A stretch of 45,990 nucleotides of DNA from an uncultured Acholeplasma sp. GTDB lineage: Bacteria > Bacillota_I > Bacilli_A > Acholeplasmatales > Acholeplasmataceae. A program made the position numbers and the translations under genes. A model generated the notes under the pieces. It was not told the origin of the DNA. It saw only the letters and a program-made list of their open reading frames with translations, and searched no databases. Positions within the stretch are counted from its first letter, which is position 1, and each line of letters begins with the position of its first letter. The stretch is from the NCBI GenBank assembly GCA_937934685.1, contig CALGYU010000090.1, forward strand, positions 1-45,990. Direction: 5' to 3'. Positions 33,577 to 42,743 of the stretch are shown here, piece by piece.

Positions 33577-34110
33577 TTATTTATGAAATGATTTTAAATA
33601 CGAAGTATATGAACCAAATGGTAATTTTCTTTTTTTAAGAATTATTTGGCTCCATATAGCATCAGCTTCTGGAATGGTTAATATACCATCACTTACTACT
33701 TGGTGAATAATATCGGCGGTTGTTATGTGATTAAGTTTATATAACTCAACGTAGTATTTTACATCTTTTAAGTTATTGCTTGCTAAAACGCCTTTGTGTT
33801 TTTTTGACAATGTAATGGCTGCTGCTTCTCCACGGCCAATCAATGGCAAATTACTTTTTTTAGTAAAATCTGTTAAATCCATATATAGCTTATTTTCTTC
33901 ACTTGCAACACTAATTTCTTCTACTAAAAGATGACCACTATTGACCATTTCATCTATTCGTGATCGTAAATAAGAGACTTTTGATATTTCATCATAAACT
34001 TGCCTGGGAATAATCATACGATTTTCAAAACAATGTATCAGTAATTTCTCAGTTTTAGTCCATAAAAAAGAGGATATACAATCTGTATCAAAAAATATGA
34101 TTTTAGTCAT
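33577..34110 (-). CDS. PIN-like domain protein, putative nuclease of an XRE-ImmA module
   Basis: 177 residues from MTKIIFFDTDCISSFL; a longer frame would run into the upstream gene. PIN-type acidic residues appear in order: D8/D10 in the first strand, D40/E41 (QVYDEIS), E95 (GRGEAAAITLS) and D116 in GVLASNNLKDV. This fits a Mg-dependent RNase fold related to DUF3368-like or VapC-like proteins, but I cannot name the subfamily. The C-terminus (PFGSYTSYLKSF) extends past the core. It overlaps the ImmA gene by 8 bases, so the two are made in proportion. It is the likely effector or toxin. Confidence 0.7.
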   Translation of the reverse strand: MTKIIFFDTDCISSFLWTKTEKLLIHCFENRMIIPRQVYDEISKVSYLRSRIDEMVNSGHLLVEEISVASEENKLYMDLTDFTKKSNLPLIGRGEAAAITLSKKHKGVLASNNLKDVKYYVELYKLNHITTADIIHQVVSDGILTIPEADAIWSQIILKKRKLPFGSYTSYLKSFHK

Positions 34111-34843
34111 AGATATCTTCTTGCCCATTTTCATCAAAAACAATGTCTTCTCTATAGGCATCAAGTAAGTATTCTTCATACTTACCATCAGATATCCTTC
34201 TTGAATCCTTTAATTCGAGTGCTAGTTTTAGATATGCACCAAAGGTTTTTGCCTTATCTGCATCAATTGGCAAATATAGTTTGGTATCATAACCGTATTT
34301 TTTTGCATTTTTAATGATGTTTGTTTTGTACTGTTCGGATGCTTCTTCAGTGATATATCCTTCTTGAATTAAACGAATAAGTACAGCACTTCTACTTACT
34401 TTAAAATGTTGCTCAATTTCTAAAATTTGTTTTAAGTCTATATGCGTTTTTCCATTATTTGTAAGTTTATTGTAAAGTCTTGTGAATGTTGCATCCGGCA
34501 TTAGTAAATAAGAGGCAAATATGTTTGCTTCTTTTTCTACTTTTGTGCCATTATGATCCGCAATATAGCTAAGAGTAGTTTTTTCACTATCATAAAAATA
34601 ATGATAGAGTTCATGTGCTATTGAGAATGCTTGTCTGCCTAACGTTGATTTAGAATTAATCGCAATTAGGTTAGCAAAACGAATACACATTCCGCTAATT
34701 TCTTCTTTAAATGGATAAAAAACCAACGTTAAGTCTGGTAAACTCGCCCCCACTAATGTCACCAAATCAATCGGTGAAGTATCATCAACACCAAACTGGT
34801 TGCGAACTTCTAAAGCTCGGCGTTGAAGGATGATCCTATCCAT
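34103..34843 (-). CDS. ImmA/IrrE-family zinc metallopeptidase
   Basis: 246 residues. The active-site motif HELYH is at 77-81 (SIAHELYHYFY) with the third ligand Glu105 in EKEANIFASYLLMP, so the protease looks intact. A second part (about 130-246) includes a helix-turn-helix-like stretch, FKVSRSAVLIRLIQEGYI. Known relatives (ImmA, IrrE) cleave XRE-type repressors to switch on mobile elements or stress genes. Here the likely target is the XRE protein encoded just upstream, whose stop overlaps this start by 8 bases. Role in this module is inference. Confidence 0.85.
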   Translation of the reverse strand: MDRIILQRRALEVRNQFGVDDTSPIDLVTLVGASLPDLTLVFYPFKEEISGMCIRFANLIAINSKSTLGRQAFSIAHELYHYFYDSEKTTLSYIADHNGTKVEKEANIFASYLLMPDATFTRLYNKLTNNGKTHIDLKQILEIEQHFKVSRSAVLIRLIQEGYITEEASEQYKTNIIKNAKKYGYDTKLYLPIDADKAKTFGAYLKLALELKDSRRISDGKYEEYLLDAYREDIVFDENGQEDIYD

Positions 34844-35174
34844 TATGATTCTCTAAAATTGCTTTCATTTCAACAATATTCATCGCAATTTTATTTATAT
34901 TGGATATGTCTTCTAAAGAGGCAATACTAAGATTTTTTTTCCTAAAAGATGGCGAAAGCACCTTTGGGCTAACCGTTTTTTTATAAATATCATTAACATG
35001 GATACCAAAAAGAGCACAAGCTTTTTCTAAATTGCTTACACTTATGGTTCTTTCCCCATTTTCAAATTTACTGATGCTGCTTTGTTCTAAGTTTAAGTAC
35101 TCAGCCATTTGTTCTTGAGTGACATTTATTTTTTTCCTTAATTTTTTAAAATTTTCTCTCACAATGTCTTCCAT
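34836..35174 (-). CDS. XRE-family transcriptional regulator
   Basis: 112 residues. N-terminal helix-turn-helix of the Cro/CI type: FKKLRKKINVTQEQMAEYLNLEQSSISKFENGERTISVSNLEKACALFGI. The C-terminal tail (about 70-112) is polar then helical, possibly the piece cut by the ImmA protease or used for dimerisation. AAGGAG precedes the ATG. It probably represses its own promoter, which carries nested inverted repeats, and acts as the antitoxin-like member of the module. Confidence 0.9.
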   Translation of the reverse strand: MEDIVRENFKKLRKKINVTQEQMAEYLNLEQSSISKFENGERTISVSNLEKACALFGIHVNDIYKKTVSPKVLSPSFRKKNLSIASLEDISNINKIAMNIVEMKAILENHNG

Positions 35175-35203
35175 ATGATATTTCTCCTTTCAATTACATA
35201 TTG

Positions 35204-35232
35204 ATTATAATACACTTTTGTCATATTTTCAA
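35204..35232 (-). promoter_or_regulatory. Promoter of the XRE-ImmA-PIN module
   Basis: TTGAAA (35232-35227), 17-base spacer and TATAAT (35209-35204) on the minus strand, about 30 bases before the start codon. Confidence 0.85.
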
Positions 35233-35258
35233 TATAATTCTATTATATTTTTATGACA
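35219..35258. promoter_or_regulatory. Nested inverted repeats upstream of the XRE gene
   Basis: Outer half-sites TGTCATA (35219-35225) and TATGACA (35252-35258) are about 33 bases apart, roughly three helical turns. Inside lies AATATAAT-TCT-ATTATATT (35231-35249). The outer left arm covers the promoter spacer, so binding would block transcription. Confidence 0.6.
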
Positions 35259-35321
35259 TCATTTTTAAAAATAGACTATTTAGATTTGAAGTTAGGTCAT
35301 TGGTTTTAAGTGTTTTAAAAG

Positions 35322-35341
35322 AAAAAAGGACATAAAGTCCT
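35322..35341 (-). terminator. Terminator after degV
   Basis: AGGAC-ATAAA-GTCCT hairpin (35327-35341) followed by six T residues on the minus strand. The 220 bases between degV and the XRE gene otherwise hold only the module's promoter and repeats. Confidence 0.75.
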
Positions 35342-35393
35342 AGAAAAGAATTATTCTAATCTATTTTTATATCCTTTTAATGGTTTATGAGTT

Positions 35394-36263
35394 TTATCTT
35401 GTCTTACCTAGGAAAAATAAGGCCAATACACCTTGTCCGGTATGAGCACCTATGACAGGACCGATGGTATTGATGACAACTTTTTCTACTTCAAATCTTT
35501 CTTTAATTAATTCTACTAAGTAATTAGCAGCATCTAAATCATTTCCATGTCCTATGAAGATAGTTTGTGGTCCTGGATATGCTCTTTCAGCCATTTTATC
35601 GACTAAAGCTTTAATCGCTTTTTTACGGCCGATAACTTTGGTTCTTGGGATAAGCTTTCCATCATCATCCATATTCATTACAGGTTTGATATTTAATGTG
35701 GTTGCAACAAACGATGAAACTGCTGAGATTCTGCCCCCACGTTTTAAATGTTTGATATCATCTACTGTAAACCAGTGACATAAATGTGGTTTGGTGTTTA
35801 CAACAAAGTCATAAACTTCTTCAATGCTTTTTCCTTTTTGTTGTTCTAAGGCTGCTAAATAAACTAAATAACCTTCTCCTAAAGAAGCTGATCTTGTATC
35901 AATGAGCATGATTTTTCTGTTTGGATATTTTTCTTTTAATTCATCTACAGCAATTCTTGCGCTATTATAAGTTCCTGAAAGCCCGCTTGAAAAAATTAAA
36001 AATAGTAAGTCTACTTCTTTTTCTAAGTAAGGTATAGCTTTTTCTAAAAACTCTTCTGCGTTCACTTGTGAAGTGGTAGGCATAGCTCCATTAACAACTT
36101 TATCATAAAATACTTTTGGATCAAGTTCTCGATTATCTAAATAGTTTTTATATTCTTTTTCTTCTAAGTAAAATTTTAAGGGTAAAACTTCTAGTCCTAA
36201 TTCGTTGGCTAGATCATTTGGTAAGTCTGTTGTTGAATCTGTAATGATTTTAAAATTTGTCAT
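35394..36263 (-). CDS. DegV-family fatty-acid-binding protein
   Basis: 289 residues. Family motifs: FKIITDSTTDLPNDLANELGLEVLPLKF, MPTTSQVN (lipid head-group contact), FSSGLSGTYNSARIA and GRISAVSSFVATTLNIKPV. DegV/FakB proteins hold a fatty acid in a pocket and, with a FakA kinase, deliver acyl-phosphate to lipid synthesis; no fakA is in this window. A TGG-TATAAT extended -10 (fwd 36320-36325) lies just upstream. Confidence 0.93.
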   Translation of the reverse strand: MTNFKIITDSTTDLPNDLANELGLEVLPLKFYLEEKEYKNYLDNRELDPKVFYDKVVNGAMPTTSQVNAEEFLEKAIPYLEKEVDLLFLIFSSGLSGTYNSARIAVDELKEKYPNRKIMLIDTRSASLGEGYLVYLAALEQQKGKSIEEVYDFVVNTKPHLCHWFTVDDIKHLKRGGRISAVSSFVATTLNIKPVMNMDDDGKLIPRTKVIGRKKAIKALVDKMAERAYPGPQTIFIGHGNDLDAANYLVELIKERFEVEKVVINTIGPVIGAHTGQGVLALFFLGKTR

Positions 36264-36319
36264 AATCCCTCTCCTTTTTAAATCCCTTTATGGTTTTTTT
36301 AAAGTTATGATTTTTTTTA

Positions 36320-36325
36320 ATTATA
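36320..36325 (-). promoter_or_regulatory. Extended -10 promoter of degV
   Basis: TGG-TATAAT on the minus strand, about 55 bases before the ATG and right after the TldE stop. A GTTTGA at a 17-base distance is a weak -35. Confidence 0.55.
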
Positions 36326-36347
36326 CCATGAAATTTGGAGTTTCAAA

Positions 36348-37655
36348 CTATTTTCCACCAATCATTAATTGATTGATATAGATACTTGGACTACCAAATC
36401 CAGACAACTGGAATTCTAAATCGTTTGCGATGGTATGAATGTCGTTCATCATTTTAAAGAAATTGCCTGAGATAACAATCATTTTTACTGGTGTTGTAAT
36501 TAATCCGTTTTCTATTTTAAAGCCACTGGCTTGTAAACTAAATTCACCACTAACTGTTTGAATTCCGGCATGAGTTCCTACTAAATCTGTAATATATACC
36601 CCATTTTTAATGGTTTTAATCATTTCATCAAATGATGTATCTTGTGGTTCTAAATAACAGTTACTCATTGATGTACCACCACCAAATCCGTTTCCTGTTG
36701 GTTCTTGGTTAAAGATTTTAGCAGTTTTTAAGTTGTGAATAAAACCTTTAAAGACACCATTTTTAATGATATCTTTGGTTTTACATGCAACCCCTTCATC
36801 ATCAAAGCTGTTTTGGAAATACGCTTTTTCAGAAAGCGGATCATCGATGATATTTACTTTTGAACTAAAGATTTGTTGTGAGACTTTATCTTTAAGTGAG
36901 GTTAGGTTTCTATAAGCTGCTTCTCCTACAAAAATACCGCTGAAAGCTTCTAGTATTTCTGCAAACATTTCGTTTGAAAATACAGTTGGATATGATCCAG
37001 AAGGTATGGTTTGTCCACCTAATTTTTTAACACCAATTGAAATAGTTTCATCTGCAAGTGCTTTGATGTCAAAATCTTCAAATGTTTTTGCTAGTTTCAT
37101 TTTATAAGCTGTTTGAATGTCATCTTCTTTTTGGAAAACACCAACGGCATAAGCATAAGCCAAACTGTTTTTTCTAGTTAAGTTTAATCCTTTTGAGTTA
37201 ATCAAAGTAGTTTTAGTTGCCGATTCAACATAGATGGTAGTTTGAACTTGTTTGACATATTCATTTTCTAAAATACGTGATTCTAATTCTTTGATTAAAT
37301 CGATTTTATGAGTAATCGGAATTAAATCAAAGTCATAGTTATTTTCTTTAACTGTTGGATATGATTCTGAACCTTCATAAATAATGGCTGGTTCTTTTGC
37401 GTTAATGGTTTTTGCGTTTTCAATGAGTTGTTCTAACATAAAATCAATGTTAGCATCTTCTAGGTTTTCAAATGCAACACTGGTTAGTTTATCATCATAA
37501 ATACCTTTGATTTTAACGCCTAAAACATCACTTTTAACGTGTTGATCTAATTTTCCTTGATATAAACTTAGTTTTAAACTTTTAGATTCTACTGCATAGA
37601 TTTCTAATTCTTGAAGGCCTTTTTCTAAACCTTTTTTTATCCATGATTTAAACAT
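36348..37655 (-). CDS. pmbA: TldE/PmbA-family protein (non-metal partner)
   Basis: 435 residues. TldE subunit of the TldD/TldE protease, which in enteric bacteria matures microcin B17 and degrades CcdA antitoxin. It has the family fold (LDQHVKSDVLGVKIKGIYDDKLTSVAFEN; GEAAYRNLTSLKDKVSQQIFS; FDDEGVACKTKDIIKNGVFKGFIHNLKTA) but no HExxxH motif, as expected for this half. It overlaps tldD by one base (TAATG). In this organism the natural substrate is unknown. Confidence 0.9.
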   Translation of the reverse strand: MFKSWIKKGLEKGLQELEIYAVESKSLKLSLYQGKLDQHVKSDVLGVKIKGIYDDKLTSVAFENLEDANIDFMLEQLIENAKTINAKEPAIIYEGSESYPTVKENNYDFDLIPITHKIDLIKELESRILENEYVKQVQTTIYVESATKTTLINSKGLNLTRKNSLAYAYAVGVFQKEDDIQTAYKMKLAKTFEDFDIKALADETISIGVKKLGGQTIPSGSYPTVFSNEMFAEILEAFSGIFVGEAAYRNLTSLKDKVSQQIFSSKVNIIDDPLSEKAYFQNSFDDEGVACKTKDIIKNGVFKGFIHNLKTAKIFNQEPTGNGFGGGTSMSNCYLEPQDTSFDEMIKTIKNGVYITDLVGTHAGIQTVSGEFSLQASGFKIENGLITTPVKMIVISGNFFKMMNDIHTIANDLEFQLSGFGSPSIYINQLMIGGK

Positions 37656-39040
37656 TATTTGTTACCTCCAGATCCACCAACAGTCATTTGACTAACTCTT
37701 ATGGTTGGTTGTCCCACATCTACTGGAATACTTCCAGATAGTGATCCACACATCCCTTGACCAAATTCTAAGTTGTTTGCTACTCTATCTATTTTATGGA
37801 GTACTTCTCCACCATGTCCAATAAGCATAGCGCCTTTGACTGGTTTGGTTAGTTTTCCGTCTTCAATTAAATAGCCTTCTGTTACAACAAAGTTAAATTC
37901 ACCGGTTGCAGGAGAAACTGTTCCACCACCTAAGGATTTAGCAAATAATCCGTATTTAGTATCTTTGATGATGTCTTCGTAGTTTTCTTTACCGTTTGCA
38001 ATGTAGGTTGAATTCATTCTTGAGGTTGGGCTGTATTTATAAGATTGTCTTCTTGCTGAACCGGTAGGTTCCATGTTCATTTTCTTTGAGTTTCTATAGT
38101 CAATTAAGTAACCTTTTAAAATACCATTTTCAATTAATAGATTTTTTTGAGTTGGCATACCTTCATCATCGAAGTTTAATCTACCCCATGCGTTTTCAAC
38201 AGTTCCATCATCATAGGCTGAAACCACGTCACTAGCAACTTTTTCTCCTAATTTATTAGCAAACGGAGAAAGACCTTTTGCAACTGAGGTTGCTTCTAAT
38301 GGGTGTCCACACGCCTCATGGAATAAAACACCACCAAATCCGTTATGAATGACTACTGGTAATACTTGTGGGATCATATCTTCTGCTTTTAATAATGCGA
38401 TGGCTTTTTGTGCTGTTTCTTTGGCTAGTTTTTCAAAATCGATTTCATCAAATAGTTCATAACCCATAAATCTACCTGGTCCTTCATAGGCTTCTTGCAT
38501 TTGATCATTTTCTTTTGCAACTGCCATGAGGACACATCTAGTGTAGGTTCTAATATCATCTTGATAAATTCCATTGGTATTAGCGATTAAAACTTTTTGT
38601 TCCGTTTCTAATAATCTAACGACTGTTTGAACGATTCTTTCATCGGTTGTTTTCATGATGTTTGAAAGTTTTAATAAGCGTTCTGCTTTTTCTTGTTTCA
38701 AAACAGTATGAAATGGTTTTTTGATGTTATAAGGTACTTTGTTTTTATCTTTTAATGGTGTGACTTCATGTTTTTTTCCGTTAAATGATTGTTTTAAACT
38801 AAGTACTAAGTTTAAAACTTCATCATAGGTGACTTTATTGGTATATCCATAAACTTCATCTAATCCACTGATCAATCTAACACCTGCACCGTGTAGGTTA
38901 CTTGTTGAGACGTTTGTTACTTCATCTCCTGTAACACCTAGTTGGTTGCTAAAGGTGTTCTCAAAAAAGATTTCTCCAAAATCAGCACCTGTATCTAAAG
39001 CTTGATTTAAGATCTCTTGTATTTCTTTTTTTGTTAGCAT
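37655..39040 (-). CDS. tldD: TldD-family metalloprotease
   Basis: 461 residues from MLTKKEIQ, chosen because AGGTGA stands just before the ATG. Zinc motif HEACGH (241-246) in VLFHEACGHPLEATSVAKG; the terminal motif LIGHGGEVLHKIDRVANNLEFG matches the family. It forms the active half of a heterodimer with the next gene. The TldDE complex trims unfolded peptides threaded into a central channel. A promoter TTGTCT-17-TAGTAT lies upstream. Confidence 0.92.
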   Translation of the reverse strand: MLTKKEIQEILNQALDTGADFGEIFFENTFSNQLGVTGDEVTNVSTSNLHGAGVRLISGLDEVYGYTNKVTYDEVLNLVLSLKQSFNGKKHEVTPLKDKNKVPYNIKKPFHTVLKQEKAERLLKLSNIMKTTDERIVQTVVRLLETEQKVLIANTNGIYQDDIRTYTRCVLMAVAKENDQMQEAYEGPGRFMGYELFDEIDFEKLAKETAQKAIALLKAEDMIPQVLPVVIHNGFGGVLFHEACGHPLEATSVAKGLSPFANKLGEKVASDVVSAYDDGTVENAWGRLNFDDEGMPTQKNLLIENGILKGYLIDYRNSKKMNMEPTGSARRQSYKYSPTSRMNSTYIANGKENYEDIIKDTKYGLFAKSLGGGTVSPATGEFNFVVTEGYLIEDGKLTKPVKGAMLIGHGGEVLHKIDRVANNLEFGQGMCGSLSGSIPVDVGQPTIRVSQMTVGGSGGNK

Positions 39041-39084
39041 TTTTTCACCTGACCTTTTATTCAATTTATATTTCTATGCCTTAT

Positions 39085-39113
39085 ATACTATCACAAAATG
39101 ATGTTATAGACAA
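39085..39113 (-). promoter_or_regulatory. Promoter of tldD-pmbA
   Basis: TTGTCT (39113-39108), 17-base spacer and TAGTAT (39090-39085) on the minus strand. Confidence 0.6.
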
Positions 39114-39140
39114 GAAAAGTTGGAGTGGTTTATTTTAAAT

Positions 39141-39163
39141 AAAAGACTTATCAAATGATAAGT
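39141..39163 (-). terminator. Terminator after the second ABC exporter pair
   Basis: ACTTATC-AAAT-GATAAGT hairpin (39146-39163) followed by CTTTTATTT on the minus strand. Confidence 0.7.
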
Positions 39164-39170
39164 TCTTTGG

Positions 39171-40949
39171 TTATTTTTGATCAAACTGTAGTTTGTATAA
39201 GCCGTAGTAAATGCCTTTTTGTTTTAATAAAGCTTGGTGTGATCCCATTTCTTTGATTTCACCTTTTTGCATGACAATGATTTTATCACTATGTTGAATG
39301 GTAGATAAGCGGTGCGCAACAATTAACATAGTAGAAATATTCATCATTTTGCTTAATGATTCTTGGATGACTTGTTCTGTTTCACTATCTATATTGGCTG
39401 TTGCTTCATCTAAAATCATGACAGTTGGTTTATAGGCTACCGCTCTGGCAAAAGAGATTAATTGTCTTTGTCCAGAAGAAAAGTTGTTACCACGTTCTAA
39501 TACTTTATGATTGTATTGATCTGGTAGTTTTTCAATGAAATGATGGGCTCCAACATAATGTGAAGCTTCTATTGCTTCTTTCATCGTAATGTTTTCATCA
39601 TTTAAAGTGATGTTTTCATAAATGGTTCCACTAAATAAGAATACATCTTGAAGCATTTGTCCAAAGTGTTTTCTTAAAGAAGATCTTTTGATCATTTTAA
39701 TGTCGATGCCATCAATTAAGATTTCACCTTTTTGAATATCATAGTTTCTAACAATTAATCCTAAAATGGTTGTTTTCCCACTTCCTGTGGCTCCTACAAA
39801 GGCGATGGTTTCATTGGGTTTAACTTCAAATGAAACATCTTTTAAAACCCAATTATCTTCTTCATAAGCAAACCAAACGTTTTTAAATTCGATGTGTCCT
39901 GAAAATTCTTCTATTTCAATTGCTTCTTCATGATCTGTAACCGTTGGTTTAGTATCTAGAACTGTAAATACTTTTTCTGCACTAGAAAAGCCACCTTGTA
40001 AAGCATTAAATTGTTCTGAGATTTGTTGGATAGGTTCAAAGAATTGTCCTACTAATAAATAGAATGAAATAAAGATCCCGACAGTTAATGTCATATCTTT
40101 CATTGCTTCAAGTCCGGCAACAATCGTTAGGATAGTTCCCGCCATGGAAAGAAAGTAAATAAATGGTCTAAAGATTCCAAAAACTAAGATTTCTGAAATG
40201 TAGTTTTTTCTTAGTTTAATGTTTCTTTCTTTAAACTCTTTTTTCTTTTTTTCTTCTTGGTTAAAGATTTGTGTTACTTTCATACCTGATAAGTTTTCAG
40301 ATAAAAAGGCATTGACATCTGTGATACTATTTCTAACGTTTCTATATGCTTTTCTAGAGGCGTTTTTAAAGATGATAGCTGCGATTAAAACAATTGGAAT
40401 TAAGATCGAGACAATTAAAGCCATGTACCAGTTAATGATGTATAACGCAATTAAAATAGCGATTAAGTATACAAAGTTTCTAATGAGGTTAATGATGACA
40501 TTGGTATACATTTCACTGATCGCATTTGGATCGTTGGTTGCTCTTGTTAGTAGTTTTCCTACTGGTATTTCATTGAGTTGTCCTATGGATAATTTTTCGA
40601 TGTGAATGAAGACTTCTTGTCTGATACTATCTGTAATATCTAATCCTATTTTGCTTAAAATCAGTTGTTGTTTATAAGAAATAAATTGAGCAATTGCTTG
40701 AACGATTAGTAAGACGACAACTGCGATACCTAAGATGACCATTTTATCGTTGAAGCTATAGGCATCATTGGTCATTAAATCAATTGAAATCCCTGTTAAA
40801 AATGGGTAGAGTAAATCAAAAGCAACCGTAAAGGCCATGAAAAAGAAAGCTTGAATGAATTTCTTTTTATGAGGAATGATGTATTTAAGGGTTCTGTTTA
40901 ACAGTTTTCCTTCATATTGAATTTTATCTTCTTTATAATCTTGTGTCAT
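39171..40949 (-). CDS. Heterodimeric ABC exporter, catalytic half (YheH/BmrD-like)
   Basis: 592 residues. Six-helix exporter domain then ATPase with Walker A GATGSGKTT, Q-loop GQMLQDVFLFSGTIYENI, signature FSSGQRQL, Walker B VMILDEATANID with catalytic Glu, and switch His in LIVAHRLST. It overlaps the partner gene by four bases. Substrate unknown; the Bacillus YheI/YheH pair exports drugs and is induced by ribosome-targeting antibiotics. No leader peptide attenuator is visible upstream of the pair. Confidence 0.9.
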   Translation of the reverse strand: MTQDYKEDKIQYEGKLLNRTLKYIIPHKKKFIQAFFFMAFTVAFDLLYPFLTGISIDLMTNDAYSFNDKMVILGIAVVVLLIVQAIAQFISYKQQLILSKIGLDITDSIRQEVFIHIEKLSIGQLNEIPVGKLLTRATNDPNAISEMYTNVIINLIRNFVYLIAILIALYIINWYMALIVSILIPIVLIAAIIFKNASRKAYRNVRNSITDVNAFLSENLSGMKVTQIFNQEEKKKKEFKERNIKLRKNYISEILVFGIFRPFIYFLSMAGTILTIVAGLEAMKDMTLTVGIFISFYLLVGQFFEPIQQISEQFNALQGGFSSAEKVFTVLDTKPTVTDHEEAIEIEEFSGHIEFKNVWFAYEEDNWVLKDVSFEVKPNETIAFVGATGSGKTTILGLIVRNYDIQKGEILIDGIDIKMIKRSSLRKHFGQMLQDVFLFSGTIYENITLNDENITMKEAIEASHYVGAHHFIEKLPDQYNHKVLERGNNFSSGQRQLISFARAVAYKPTVMILDEATANIDSETEQVIQESLSKMMNISTMLIVAHRLSTIQHSDKIIVMQKGEIKEMGSHQALLKQKGIYYGLYKLQFDQK

Positions 40950-42715
40950 ATGACTTCACCCTCCTCAACCATTTGTTCTAATTCTTGTCTTTTTACCATG
41001 TCTTGGTATAAAGGATTTTGTGCCAATAGTTCTTTATGGGTTCCTACGCCAATTAAGTTTCCTTCATCTAATAAAATGATCATATCCATTTTTTTAACAG
41101 TTGAGATTCGGTGTGCAATAAAGATGGTCGTTTTATTTTTTCTGATGCGGTGTAGATTTTCAATGATGGCTTCTTCTGTTTTAGTATCAACTGCTGAAAC
41201 AGAGTCATCTAAAATTAAGATTTGTGGGTCTTTTGCGATAGCTCTTGCAATAGAGATTCTTTGTTTTTGTCCACCTGAGACTGTCACGCCTCTTTCTCCT
41301 AAGACTTCTTCAAATTGTTTAGGGAAGTCCATGATGTTTTGATAAACATCAGAAAGTTTGGCTGCCTGTTCGGCTAATTCTAAAGTTGGGTTTTCTTTTG
41401 AAAAACCAATGTTATTTAAGATGGTTTCAGAAAATAAGAAATTATCTTGTGGTACATAACCGATATGATCTCTTAAGGTTTTAATAGGAATTTTCATCAT
41501 ATCATATGTATCAAAGAAAATGCTATCTTTAGGTGCGTTGTAGACGCGTAGTAATAGGTCAACTAAACTTGATTTTCCAGAGCCTGTTCTTCCTAGTATA
41601 CCGACCATTTGTCCTTGCTTGATTTTAAAGTTAATGTCTTTTAAGACCGGGGCATCCCCATCTGGATATTTAAAGGTTAAGTTTTTAACAGTGATTTCTC
41701 CTGTTAAAGGTTTAATGTCTTCATAAACGTCTTTAGCGTCTTTTACTGTAATTTCTGAATCTAGGAATTCTTCGATTCTTTTAGCTGAGGCTTGTGCCTG
41801 GCTGTTAATTGACATGAATTGTGATAATGCCATCACAGGCCACATTAGGGTAAAGAAAAACGAGGTGTATGCTGTTAATTCTCCGGCATCTAATTGGTTA
41901 CTTGCAATTAAGTATGACCCGAGTGCTAAGATGGTTATAATGACTACTGATAGAGTAAATGAAATAGCAACGTTTATAGTGGCCATTAATTTTGAGAAAT
42001 GATAGTTTTTTCCTTTTAAGTCATTACTATATGTTTTAAATAATAAAGCTTCTTTGGTTTCTCTAACATAAGCTTTGATGACACTAATTCCAGTGAAGCT
42101 TTCTTGAGTAAAGTCACTTAATTTTTCAAAAGCTTCTTGTCTAATTTTAAATCTTAGTTCCATTCTCTTTCTAACAAAAAACATAAAAACACCCACTAAA
42201 AGGAGGGGAATGGCTGATAAAAGAGTCATCATGACATTGATTTGTACCATTCGGTAAATAACAAAAACGGTTAAAACAATTCCATCAACTAACATTAAAA
42301 GACCCATTCCATAGGCTTGTCTGACTGTTTCTAAATCGTTGATAAAATAGGTCATCATTCCACCTGTTTTACCTTGGCTATAGTAGTCTTGAGATAATTG
42401 AGTAGAATGATCAAACATTTTTTCTCTTAAATCAAACTCTATTTTTCTTGAAGCCCCAAATAATAAGTATCTCCAAGCAAATCTACCTATGGTGATGATG
42501 ACTACAAAGATTAAAATATCTTTAACATAGCCATAAATTTGCGCATCATAGCTACCGTCTGTTACATCAAATTCTTTGAAGATGTTAATGATTTTTCCCA
42601 TCATGATAGGAATTTCTAGTTGTATCCAATCTAGTAAGATTAAACAAGTAACTCCTACCAAAAAGGAGATGGCGTATTTTAAGTAATATTTTCTAAAGTG
42701 TTTCCCAAACAACAT
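40946..42715 (-). CDS. Heterodimeric ABC exporter, degenerate half (YheI/BmrC-like)
   Basis: 589 residues. Exporter domain plus ATPase: Walker A GRTGSGKSS, Q-loop YVPQDNFLFSETILNNIGF, signature TVSGGQKQR, Walker B LILDDSVSAVD. The catalytic Glu is Asp, the usual mark of this subunit, but the switch His is kept (FIAHRIST), unlike in the pair at 145-3751. The C-terminus is acidic (EQMVEEGEVI). A TATAAT (fwd 42744-42749) lies about 30 bases before the start. Confidence 0.9.
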   Translation of the reverse strand: MLFGKHFRKYYLKYAISFLVGVTCLILLDWIQLEIPIMMGKIINIFKEFDVTDGSYDAQIYGYVKDILIFVVIITIGRFAWRYLLFGASRKIEFDLREKMFDHSTQLSQDYYSQGKTGGMMTYFINDLETVRQAYGMGLLMLVDGIVLTVFVIYRMVQINVMMTLLSAIPLLLVGVFMFFVRKRMELRFKIRQEAFEKLSDFTQESFTGISVIKAYVRETKEALLFKTYSNDLKGKNYHFSKLMATINVAISFTLSVVIITILALGSYLIASNQLDAGELTAYTSFFFTLMWPVMALSQFMSINSQAQASAKRIEEFLDSEITVKDAKDVYEDIKPLTGEITVKNLTFKYPDGDAPVLKDINFKIKQGQMVGILGRTGSGKSSLVDLLLRVYNAPKDSIFFDTYDMMKIPIKTLRDHIGYVPQDNFLFSETILNNIGFSKENPTLELAEQAAKLSDVYQNIMDFPKQFEEVLGERGVTVSGGQKQRISIARAIAKDPQILILDDSVSAVDTKTEEAIIENLHRIRKNKTTIFIAHRISTVKKMDMIILLDEGNLIGVGTHKELLAQNPLYQDMVKRQELEQMVEEGEVI

Positions 42716-42743
42716 GTTTATCCCTCTTTTCTGTGTTCTTTAT

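Noticed and set aside
33577..35174. Prophage remnant around the XRE and ImmA genes
   Set aside because: No integrase, structural or replication phage genes nearby; flanks are ordinary chromosomal operons.
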